From assembly GCA_922989275.2 (NCBI GenBank), contig OV277856.1, positions 52,957,358 to 53,021,357 on the forward strand: a stretch of DNA of 64,000 nucleotides. Reading direction: 5' to 3'. Of this stretch, positions 30,783-42,500 are shown one piece after another. This stretch comes from Gari tellinella (taxonomy: Eukaryota > Mollusca > Bivalvia > Cardiida > Psammobiidae). Every line of letters starts with the position of its first letter. Positions within the stretch are counted from its first letter, which is position 1. The position numbers and the translations under genes were made by a program. The notes below the pieces were generated by a model, which saw nothing but the letters and a program-made list of their open reading frames with translations, was not told the origin of the DNA and did no database searches.

Positions 30783-32221
30783 AAAACAAGAGTTGTCAGA
30801 GAGACAACAAAGCTCGCCATCGGCACATTTAGAAACTTAAAAACACACTCAAGGTCACCGAGTTCAACCTTTTTGCCTGCATGGAAAGGTCTTGTCCATA
30901 TACACATGAAAATCAAATACATGTATGAAGTTACACCTCAGGGGACATAGGAAATATAAGCATTTTTTCGAAACCTAAACACAGATTTCGAAACCTTAAC
31001 CCTGGATCTAAGTTCAAGGTCAAGGTCACAGGGGTCCAAATTTTTCTGTGCATGGAAAGGTCTTGTCCATATACACATACACACACATACCAACTATGAA
31101 AGCAACCCTCAAGGGACATAGAAGTTATAGGCATTTTTCGAAACCTAAACACAGATTTCGAAACCTAAACGTGGCCCTAAGTTCAAGGTCAAGGTCACAG
31201 GGGTCCAAATTTTTCTGTGCATGGAAAGTCTTGTTCATATACACACACATACCAACTATGAAAGCAATACCTCAAGGGACATAGAAGTTATAGGCATTTT
31301 TCGAAACCTAAACACAGATTTCGAAACCTAAACGCAGGCCTTAAGTTCAAGATCAAGGTCACAGGGGTCCAAATTTTTCTGTGCATGGAAAGGTCTTGTC
31401 CATATACACACACATACCAACTATGAAAGCAATACCTCAAGGGACATAGAAGTTATAGGCCTTTTTCGAAACCTTAACACAGATTTCGAAACCTAAACGC
31501 TGTCCCTTAGTTCAAGGTCAAGGTCACAGGGGTACAAATTTTTCTGTGCATGGAAAGGTCTTGTCCATATACACACACATACCAACTATGAAAGCAATAC
31601 CTCAAGGGACATAGAAGTTATAGGCATTTTTCGAAACCTAAACACAGATTTCGAAACCTAAACGCGGGCCCTAAGTTCAAGGTCAAGGTCACAGGGGTGC
31701 AAATTTTTCTGTGCATGGAAAGGTCTTGTCCATATACACACACATACCAACTATGAAAGCAATACCTCAAGGGACATAGAAGTTATAGGCATTTTTCGAA
31801 ACCTAAACACAGATTACGAAACCTAAACGCGGGCCCTTAGTTCAAGGTCAAGGTCACAGGGGTCCCAATTTTTCTGTGCATGGAAAGGTCTTGTCCATAT
31901 ACACACACATACCAACTATGAAAGCAATACCTCAAGGGACATAGAAGTTATAGGCATTTTTCGAAACCTAAACACAGATTTCGAAACCTAAACGCGGGCC
32001 CTAAGTTCAAGGTCAAGGTCACAGGGGTCCAACTTTTTCTGTGCATGGAAAGGTCTTGTCCATATACACAAACATACCAACTATGAAATCAATACCTCAA
32101 GGGACATAAAAGTTATAGACATTTTCTTAAAATTGTTTACGCCGTTCACGACGACAACGATGACGACTACACCGGGGGTATTGCAATAGCTCGTCATGTA
32201 CTTCATACAGGCGAGCTAAAA
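30783..32221. mobile_element. Pearl-like element with seven 165-bp core repeats
   Basis: It starts aacaagagttgtcagagaga and agctcgcc, ends aatagctcgtcatgtacttc and aggcgagctaaa. The phrase caaggtcacaggggt recurs near 31021, 31190, 31354, 31519, 31684, 31849 and 32014. Confidence 0.92.
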
Positions 32222-32260
32222 AGTAATTTCACAAACTGTCTGAATCCTCTTCAAGGTCTC

Positions 32261-32529
32261 TAGTCAATCTGTGTACATGTGGCCTGTTAATTTCAGTACA
32301 GTCGAACTTCGATATCTCGAACTCGCTTAACTCGAATTATTCAATATTTCGAAACATGAATTTGCCTCATTTCAAGCTCGGTTTAGGTGAACATACCTAT
32401 GTTTCAAAGTTAAATCGCGGCTTAGCCGCGTTTTAACTTTGAAACATGGGTATGTTCACCTAAACCGAGTTCGAGATATCCAAGTCCTACAGTAATTTCA
32501 TGAAATTACTGATTATACAGATTGACTGT
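32261..32529. mobile_element. TACAGTCAATCTGTG-type element with a nested MITE
   Basis: The ends are tagtcaatctgtgtac and ttatacagattgactgta. It is related to the foldback at 11495-12073 and holds the MITE at 32297-32494. Confidence 0.75.
32297..32494. mobile_element. TA-type MITE (TACAGTCGAACTTCG), pogo-like ends
   Basis: The left end is tacagtcgaacttcgatatc; the right end gttcgagatatccaagtcct then acagta. The core is a long palindrome (ctcggtttaggtgaacatac and inverse) with apex gcggcttagccgc. Confidence 0.85.
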
Positions 32530-32639
32530 AACTGTGAAGTGTTCATATATGTGAGATATGGCAGGTTGGCTTGGTATCAGTTTGTTATGTGACTGAGTTT
32601 GGTATCATACCAAGTGTTTATGGCATGCTATCACAGTGT

Positions 32640-32750
32640 AGCAGCACCATATCTGCCTAGCAAGCTCTCAAATCTGACCAATAAAATGCTTGAGAACGAT
32701 TTCAGACTCAGCTCAAACTCTATACAGCCTTGGAACTAGACTTGGCAATA
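32640..32750. mobile_element. Partial foldback MITE (GGTTATAAAGC family)
   Basis: It retains caaatctgaccaat, atgcttgagaacgat and tacagccttggaact; the left half is mostly lost. Confidence 0.6.
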
Positions 32751-32768
32751 GCTCATTGTTGCAATATT

Positions 32769-33132
32769 CAGGGCTCCAGATAAGGGGAGTATTTCAAAAA
32801 CTAAAATCTTTATTTCTGCTTTAAACCCTATGGTGTCAAGAAAATGTTGGATTTGTTTGGTTTACTCCCTTTAACTCTTTCCTCCCTAAAACTTTAAATG
32901 GACAATTCCAGTTTCCATTTTAGTCTAGTCCATTTCTGACTTTTAAGGGTTGTTTTTGTCAATGTTTGGCATTATGACAAACAGTGAAGACCCTGATCAG
33001 AGGGCTCCTTTCGGAGCCCTCTGATCTGGGTCTTCACTGTTTGCATAGGACAAGTGTTCTTTTCACATGTACACTGTTTGAAAAGGACGCCTATAGGCGG
33101 GACTAGGGTTCAAAGTGTTAATCTGGAGCCCT
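32769..33132. mobile_element. hAT-like MITE interrupted by a TTAA-type MITE
   Basis: The left end is cagggctccagataagggga and the right end aatctggagccctga. The interruption is 32871-33121. Confidence 0.88.
32871..33121. mobile_element. TTAA-type MITE (GGACAATTCC type), complete, nested
   Basis: It runs from ttaactctttcctcccta to caaagtgttaa, inserted at TTAA in the hAT-like MITE. The hairpin at 32979-33043 pairs acagtgaagaccctgatcag with its inverse; apex GGCTCCTTTCGGAGCC. Confidence 0.93.
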
Positions 33133-33409
33133 GATATTGTAATACTGTGTTGAAAAAGACACATAACGTGATACAGTAACCCTTTTCTCTCTTGCACTAA
33201 ATGGAAATTAAAAGTAAGTTTTATGTCTATGATATATACTGTCTATAGACAATATTTCTTATGGTGCCAGCATCTATCTAATCTTTGTAATCCCTGTACA
33301 CACATGTATTCTCTTCAATGACGCTTGGCATCATCTGGTCTAAACTACTATGGCAGCTAGCATGTAAAGTGAGCATGTATTTTGTATTTGATTGTTTGCT
33401 ATGATTTCC

Positions 33410-33530
33410 CTATCTGCTGTGCATTTGTTCTGCCTGTCCAGGTGTTTCCTCTTTTATTGTGTCATTAACAAAGGCTTCGAATGACTCCCCCATGGCCAGG
33501 CTCCTCACAGCTCCAAATGTGTACTTGAAA
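33410..33530 (-). CDS. GGCX: GGCX last exon
   Basis: The acceptor is ccatttcag. It completes Cys577 and encodes residues 578-616: [35 protein letters not shown] and MHSR, then TAG at 33412-33410. The phase fits and the position agrees with the weakly conserved C-terminus of the vertebrate enzyme. No close AATAAA on this strand was found in the next 200 nt. Confidence 0.8.
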
Positions 33531-36500
33531 CTGAAATGGTCAACAATACATTCTTTACACAATAAGTAACAAGGTAAATACAGGCAGCAGTAACAAAGTT
33601 ACAGGTATAAATACACATTACCAGTTGACAGTGCGATACAGAGTGATGTATTTAGCTCGAGACGTTTTTGGCGGAAATAGCCGATCTGAGAAGCGCCTTG
33701 GCGCGAGTCTGATCGGTTGTTTCCGCCAAAAACGTCGAGAGCTAAATGCAACACTCTGTTGTGCACTGCCAACTGGTAATGTGTTTTTTATATGCCTTGA
33801 TTACAAACCAGAACCAACTAAATAGTTGTTTAAATCATTTTACATCCAAAATTTATTAGTTATTTGAAGCAGAACGAGAAGTTTTGTATGCCACAAAGAA
33901 TAACGCGGCATTCTTACATCTACGCAAATGACGTCACGTTAAATCGAAAGCGTCGTCAGAGTAAAATACAAAGTGGCTGATACAAGGTGGCTGATACAGA
34001 CTCTTGTATTTTACTCTGCAGATACACGCGGAAATGCTCGATAACATTCGAAGGCATATAATAAACTCTGGTATCAATATTACAAAACAATCTTTAGTTT
34101 ATACCAATAACATTGCAGAAAGCTTTACTATCATTAATCCTTTACTCCATAGATATACATTTTTACGCCTTTAATTTATTCCTCCGCTGAAGAAAACAGT
34201 TCCTATTTAAACAGTCATGAATATATACATTGTATATACATGTAAGAAGTATTTTCTATATGCTAGAAAATGGTAGTTTAAAGTAGGTTGAAAGTAAAGC
34301 AGAATGTGCCTTAAGGCACATTCTGCTTCACTTTTAACCTGCTTTAAGCTACCATCTGCTTGGAGTATGTCAGGGCCTCTCTTGATGAAACCCCTCAGAA
34401 GAAGATTCATGTTACTGACAGACAACAGCAAGGACAAGGTATTGATATTCCCACTGTATCATCATCAAGCCTTTAGATTTAGCTTTAACCCTTTACCCAA
34501 TAGTAGCACCTTTTAGCGCATTTAATTTATTTCCACACTGAAGAAAATAGTTCCCATTTATACAGTCATGAATATGTATTACCAGAAATGTTTTCTATAG
34601 TTTAGCAGATAGTAGCTTAAAGCAGGCTGAAAGTAAAGCTGAATGTGCTTTAACTCTTTGAACCCTAGTCCCGCATATAGGCGTGCTTTTCAAACAGTGT
34701 ACATGTGAATAGTACACTTGTCCTATGCAAACAGTGAAGACCCAGTCCTATGCCATACATTGACAAAAACAACCCTTAAAAGTCAGAAATGGACTAGACT
34801 AAAATGGAAACTGGAATTGTCCATTTAAAGTTTTAGGGAGGAAAGAATTAAGGCGCATTCGGCTTTACTTTCAACCTGCTTTAAGTGGTCAGCTATCTTC
34901 AATACCAGAAACTGTCTATAAGGTAAAGGGTTAATATTCTGATCTCTATATACCACAGGCCCCAAGGTTAGAAAAAGTTTGAGTTGTGCCCAAGATCTTC
35001 TCAAGCATTTGATTGGTCAGATTTGAGCTTTTGTTACACTGTGACCAATCAAATGCTTGAGAATGATCTCATGCACAACTCAAACTGTTTATAACATTGG
35101 ACTCTAGCATCTACTGATATGAGAACTTAAAGTGATTGACATGTTGATGCATGCATCCATTTGTCCTTCCATATGAGGTTAACCATAGTTCACTGTACGA
35201 TATCAACACTGATTACTACAGCAATTGAATGTGTCCAAATCCACCCATATCTCCAAACCTGAATTTCAACTTGATCAGTATCTACTTTAGACAGGTGACA
35301 GTTTAATACTATGCAAAAGATGCATGTGCTTTGCCAGTAACCACCTGACTCAGTGTCAGGGCTGCCATAAGTTGACATAAAAAATCCTAAGATTTCCAAA
35401 TTTGCATTTTTCAAGTGCGATTTTACGAATCGTACCTTTACCCTATAGCCTTTTGCTTGTATTGTTGAAATGCGACTACTTAAAGCAGGCTGTGAGTAAA
35501 GCAGAATGCACCTTAGGGCGCATTATGCTTTACTTTCAGCCAGCTTTAAGATACCATATACTGGGAAAAAATCCGTAGATTTAGGAAAAATCCGGAGAAA
35601 TGGCAGCCCTGCAGTGTCATCATGGAAACTAGGTCAGGAAATGTCTTTAACACAACTTCTAAGTAATATTGTTATCTACAATTATTGGTGTCTACTACTG
35701 TTCTAAAAGTATGTCGGCTACTGTTCTAAAAATATATTTTTTGAAAAATTCTTCTAAAAACAGTGTCAGAGTGTCAAACAGTTAAGATCCTGATGAGATC
35801 TGTTTGCAAAGGTGATGACAGTTTCCCTGACTAGCATGCATGATGTCATGTACCCTGGGTAAACCAGATCGGGAGATATCGCATGTAGGGTACAGTGGTA
35901 AATACGCTATTCCTACCCATTTACGCGTAAGAAACGCATAGTGAACCGTTAACGATTTTAACGCGTTTAAACGCGTTAATAAACGATTATACCAATGCAG
36001 TCTCGGCTAAGGGGTCCCTCGGCTAAGTGATGACCCTTTCATCCGGGCTTTTTTAAATGCGTAAAGTAACGGCTAGGAAACGCGTTTAACGAAACGGATA
36101 ATAAACGTGTAAGAAACGCTTTAGAAACGCATAAAGTGGGTAGGAATAGCGTATTTACCACTGTACTTACCATCTCTGAAGCATGAGGTACTTCTGATTG
36201 ACAAACTGGTCAAACATGGTCAGATATGACATGTGTTTTTGTTGCTCGGACTTCATCTGTTCTCTCTGTAGATCTGCAAACTTGTGTTTCTGTGGTCCCA
36301 TCTCAACCTCATCCTTTATGGACACAGCCTCAGCATCTGTAACAGTGGAGAAGACGTTATTCTCTTCCGTTTACACCATAAATACGGCTTTTTACACCTT
36401 TGATATATTCCTTCACTGAAGAAAATAGTTCCAATGTATACAGTCTTGAATATGTATTATAAGAAATATGTTCTACATTCTAGTAGATGATTGCTTAAAG

Positions 36501-39500
36501 CAGGCTGAAAGTAAAGCAGAATGCGCCTTAAGGCGCATTCTGCTTTACTTTAAGCCTGCTTTAAATGGTCAACTGTCTTCAATACTAGAAACTGGCTATG
36601 AGGTAATGGGTAAAATGCAAACGCATTGCAAAACAATGAAGAAAATGAATTTTTTTTGGCAATTCTGAATGTTGCTGTCAACCTGGACAGCAAACAGTTT
36701 AGAGTCTGATCAGACGTCAGGTCACCTGACATCTGATCTAGCTCCAAACTGTTTGCATTGGCAATAATAGATTTAGTCTAAATGCGTTAAGTGGGAAAGA
36801 ATAACGTGTTCCGCATCTGTAACTGAATGTTTTCACTTCACAACAGATAGATAGATAGATTTATTTCAACATAAAATGTACAATATCATGGCAATCTGTT
36901 ATTTAAAACATACACAGTAAACAATAAGCAATAATATGTATGCATGAATACAGCCATGTCACTCAACATTATATGCCAAGGATAACACACAAAAAAAAGT
37001 AAGAAATACTCTTATTTCCATTGTGGTCCTTAACCAATTACCCCATAGCCTGATTTTAGTTTTGAAGATAGATTACCACTTAAAGCAGGCTAAAAGAAAA
37101 GCAGAATGTGCCTTAAGGCACATTCTGCTTTACTTCCAGCCTGCTTTAAGCTACCATGTGCTAGAATATAGAAACTATTTCTTAAAATACATACTCATAA
37201 CTGAGAAAATTGAAACTATTTTCTTCAGTTGAGGAAAAAATAAAAGGCGTATTTATGGGGTAATGGGTTAAAAGACTGCAGTCAAACTTGTGTTAACCCA
37301 TTACCCCATAGATACACATTTTCCACTGAAGAAAATATTTCCACATTATACAACCATGAATATGTATCATAAGAAATGATTATGTTCTATATCCTAGCAG
37401 ATGGTTGCTTAAAGCAGACTGAAAGTAAAGCAGAATGCGCCCTAAGGCACATTCTGCATTACTTTCAACCTGCCTCAAGTGATCCCCTATCTTCAAAACT
37501 AGAAACAGCCTATGGGGCAATGCGTTAAGAGATCTTTATTTAGAGAAGCATTGATACTACGCTATGATCTTACGCCGCTTTAAAAGTATTTCAGTCATAT
37601 CATGACGTCTAGCTAAATACAGCTGGAGGAAGAACCCAGATGCCCTTCATACATTGTATTAGGCAAATCTGTAACTGTGAAGAACCACCGACCGACCTTC
37701 TGCTATAACCCATTACCCTATAGCCTATTTCCAGTTTTGAAAACAGGTGACCAATTAAAGCAGGTTGAAAGTAAAGCAGAATGTGCCTTATGGCACATTC
37801 TGCTTTACTTTCAGCCTGCTTCAAGCTACTTTCTACTAGGATATAGTATATATTTCTCATGGTACATATTCATGTTTGTATAAAATGGATCTATTTTCTT
37901 CAATGGTGGAATAAATTATAGACTTAACCAGAGCCATCGCAAGATGGCACGCTCGACTATTCCAGGTTTTTTTCGTTATTGGAAATTTGATAAGGGTAAA
38001 TAAATATATTGGATAAGCATGTTTGATGGTAGTAAACTGAAACCAGAGCTACCTGCCTTGGTTGGGTGAAACAGTAGAATTTTTTATTAATAAAATTTCT
38101 AATTTAATATATAAGGTAATTTCAAAGTCCATCAAGGGCCATAACTCACACTAAATGCAAACTAGAAATACCTGCCTTGATTGACTGTACTAGTGGCAAG
38201 GTTGTGCTGAAGTATAATGCGATGCAGGCAGCAGTTGCAGAGATATAAGCTTATTTGTATGTTGCACAAAAAACCTTAACCAAAATATCTAAGTCCATCA
38301 AGGGCCATAACTCAGAATAAATGCAAACTAGAAATACCTGCCTTGATTGACTGCACTAGTGGCAAGGTTGTTGTGAAGTATAATGCGATACAAGCAGCAG
38401 TTGCAGAGATATAAGCTTATTTGTAGGTTGCACAAAAAACCTTAACCAAAATATCTAAGTCCATCAAGGGCCACTACTCACACTAAATGCAAACTTGAAT
38501 TACCTGCCTTTATTGACTGCACTAGTGGCAAGGTTGTGGTGAAGTTATTATCCCATACAAGCAGCAGTTGCAGAGATATAAGCTTATTTCTAGGTTGCAC
38601 AAAAAAACTTAACCAAAATTTCAAAGTCAATCAAGGGCCATAACTCAGAATAAATGCAAACTAGAGTTACCTGCATTGAATGACTGCACTATAGGCAATG
38701 TTGTGGTGAAGTTGTAATCCCATACAAGCAGCAGTTGCAGAGATATAAGCTTATTTCTAGGTTGCACAAAAAACCTTAACCAAAATATCTAAGTCCATCA
38801 AGGGCCATAACTCACACTAAATGCAAACTAGAAATACCTGCCTTGATTGACTGCACTAATGGCAAGGTTGTGGTGAAGTTATAATGCGACACAAGCAGCA
38901 GTTGCAGAGATATAAGCTTATTTGTAGGTTGCACAAAAAACCTTAACCAAAATATCTAAGTCCATCAAGGGCCACTACTCACACTAAAAGCAAACTTGAG
39001 TTACCTGCCTTTATTGACTGCACTAGTGGCAAGGTTGTGGTGAAGTTATTATCCCATACAAGCAGCAGTTGCAGAGATATAAGCTTATTTCTAGGTTGCA
39101 CAAAAAAACTTAACCAAAATTTCAAAGTCAATCAAGGGCCATAACTCAGAATAAATGCAAACTAGAGTTACCTGCCTTGATTGACTGCACTAATGGCAAG
39201 GTTGTGGTGAAGTTATAATGCGATACAAGCAGCAGCTGCAGAGATATAAGCTTATTTCTAGGTTGCACACAAACTTTAACCAAAATTTCAAAGTCCATCA
39301 AGGGCCATAACTCACACTAAATGCAAACTTGAGTTACCTGCCTTGATTGACTGCACTAGTGGCAAGGTTTTGGTGAAGTTATAATCCCATACAAGCAGCA
39401 GTTGCAGAGATATAAGCTTATTTGTAGGTTGCACAAAAACCTTAACCAAAATATCTAAGTCCATCAAGGGCCATAACTCACACAAAATCCAAACCAGAGT

Positions 39501-42500
39501 TACCAGCCATGATTTGCTACAGTAGTGGGGAGACTGTGGTGAAGTTATAATGCAATACAAGTATTGGTTGTAGAAATACAAGCTTATTTGTAGGTTGCAC
39601 AAAAAACCTTAACCAGTGCAACGCCGACACCGAATTGTAGAAATACAAGCTTATTTGTAGGTTGCACAAAAAACCTTAAACAGTGCACCACCGACGCCGA
39701 CGGTGACACTGACGCCGACACCAGGGTGACTGTAATAGTGTTTATGGGGAAATGGGTTAATGCAGATCAAAATTATATAACAAAACTCATATAGGAGCTT
39801 TTTACTATACTTTTTTCCTACATTAACCTTTCCCCTATAGACTGTTTCAAAAGTAGTTGCTCAAAGCAGGTCAAAAGTAAAGCCTAAGTGGTAAAGCTAG
39901 AGACGCCCAAAAGTGTTTCTCTGGGTAAAAGGGTTTAGCTGCAAACTGCATTTCTTCTCAATGAGTATTCTGCTTTACTTTCAGCCTGCTTTGATCTATA
40001 ATCTGCTAGGATATAGGAAATATTTCGTAAGGTGCATATTCATGACTATATAAAGTGGAACCGTTTTCTTCAGAGGAGATCTAAATTACAGGCCTAAAGG
40101 GTGTATTTATTGGGTTATGGATTACATCATAGATTTCTCTATTGACTGAGGAATGTAACATTTAGATCAATTCTCAAGAGACATATATAGTGAATCTAAC
40201 ACCACCGTGAGTGTCAGATAAGAATATCCCACCCGAGTTTTGAAGATATTTTTTTAACACGAGGCTTTGCCGAGTCAACCCTAAAAACGTGTTTAACTTG
40301 CTATACAGTGGCGAGTTGTATTTTAAGGCGCTAATGCATGCATGACGACGTCATGACGACGTCATGACGACGTCAAAACAACGACAATAACAACCAATCA
40401 TAAGATAGTTCCATAAGTTCGGCTTGTCTGTCCGGACAGATAAGGTTATCTCACACCCCCTAGATTTAGGGATACCTCTGTCCAAGAGGTGAGAAAATAT
40501 GAGAAATCCCTGCTGTAATGACCACACAAAACTAGACTGACTTTCAGAGCTTTACAGAAATCAAGATTTTTACTTGACTTTTAACTTGTTATAACCTGTC
40601 ACATAATAATTATCTTTAATCCTTTACTCAATAGCCTGTTTTTAGTTGTGAAGGTGACCACTTAAAGCAGGTTGAAAATAAAGCAGAATGTGCCTGAAGA
40701 CAGGTGAACACTTAAAGAAGGTTGAAAGTAAAGCAGAATGTGCCTTAAATCAGGTGATCACTTAAAGCAGGTGACCACTTAAAACAGGGATATAGAAAAT
40801 CAGAATGTGCCTTAAGGCACAAACGCTTTATTTTCAGCCTGCTTTAAGCTACGATCTAGTAGGATATTACAAGTACTTTTTATGATGCATATTTATGATT
40901 ACATGAAGTGGAACTATTCTATTCAATGGAGAAATAAATGTAAGCCCTAAAACTGTGTATCTATGGAGTAAAAGGGTTAACACTGTGAATGGGTCTTCGA
41001 CACGTAACTATAGAAGTGGGGTTTACAGTTTGTACAGCAGGCAGGCTTACCTGTGCCACCAAATGTTCCGTTCATGATCTGGTTATACTTGTTCAAGGTT
41101 TCCTTGTACCTTACAAATGTCGTGTTGACAAAGATGTACATGTAGCAGGAGGGAGTGTCTGACACTGTGTGAATGTTGTGGAATGCTGCTTCAGGTACCT
41201 GTACATATATAAGGCAATATATAACAGGGCTGCCATTTCTCCGGATTTTTTCTAAATCTTCGGATTTTTTTCTAGTACATGGTAGCTTAAAGCAGGCTGA
41301 AAGTAAACCCCTTAAGGCACATTCTGCTTTACTTTCAACCTGCTTTAAGCAGCCACATGTCATCAAAACCAGAAACAGGCGATGGGGAAAAGGTACGATT
41401 CGTAAAATCACACTTGAAAAATGCAAATTTGGAAATCTTAGGATTTTTTATGTCAACTTATGGCAGCCCTGATATGAGGCAGGTTTCTTATATCTCAAGG
41501 GAGGTAATTGCAGCAATGTAACAGTCACAAGTTAATTACTGCCCTAAGTGCTCTTTGGTGCCACTGTTTGATGATGTTTAACAGCCATTTAACATCAATA
41601 TCATATTGAGGTGCCCACATTTGTAAGTACTGCATTCATAATCAAGCCAAGAGTAAACTGAGTTTATTACACCCTTTTTCTTTACCCTTTCTACAGCAAA
41701 TTTTCCACAAGAAATTTTCCATTTTGAACCAGCAAGGCACAGACCCTAGAGGTCAAGATCAAGGTCAATGTCACCAAACTGCAGTGCATCTTGGTCTACT
41801 CATTAAAGTGCATCAGCATAGTGTGAAGTTTCGTGACCGTAGATGCAGTTGTTTGCTCAGTACAGTCAGACCTAAATGCAAAACCTTAAAATTGATCCTA
41901 GAGTTCAAGGTCAAGGTCAACAAACTGCAGTGCATCTTGGTCTACTCATTGAGACACATCAGCATATATAGTTTCGTGACCGTAGGTGCATTCTTTTGCT
42001 CAGAACAGACTTTAGTGCAAAACCTTAATGTTGGCCCTAGAGGTCAAGGTCAAGGCCACCAAACTGTGGTGCATCTTTGTCTACTCATTTAGGTGCATCA
42101 GCATATGAATTTCGTGACCCTAGTTGCAGCTGTTTGCTCAGAACAGACTTTTAAGTAAAACTTAACGGTGACCGTAGAGGTCAAGGTCAAGGCCACAAAA
42201 CTGTGATGCATTGTTGTCTAATCATTGAGGCGCATCAGCATATGAAGTTTGGTGGCTGTAGTTGCAGTTGTTTGCTCAGTTTATGATATCCAAGTTCTGG
42301 ACGCTGATGCGGGGGCTATAGCATAAGACCCCTAAATTCGTGGAGGTGAGCTTAAAATGATCAGTTTATGTTAATTTAGTGGCTGTTTCTAGTAAAAACA
42401 TGTATTTCAGGTGGGGGAGTGCCTTATTCTGACAAGAGACCTCCTTAAGGTAAGAGGCTCTATGATCAGGGTCTATGCTGTTTTCAAAATACAGGGCTCC

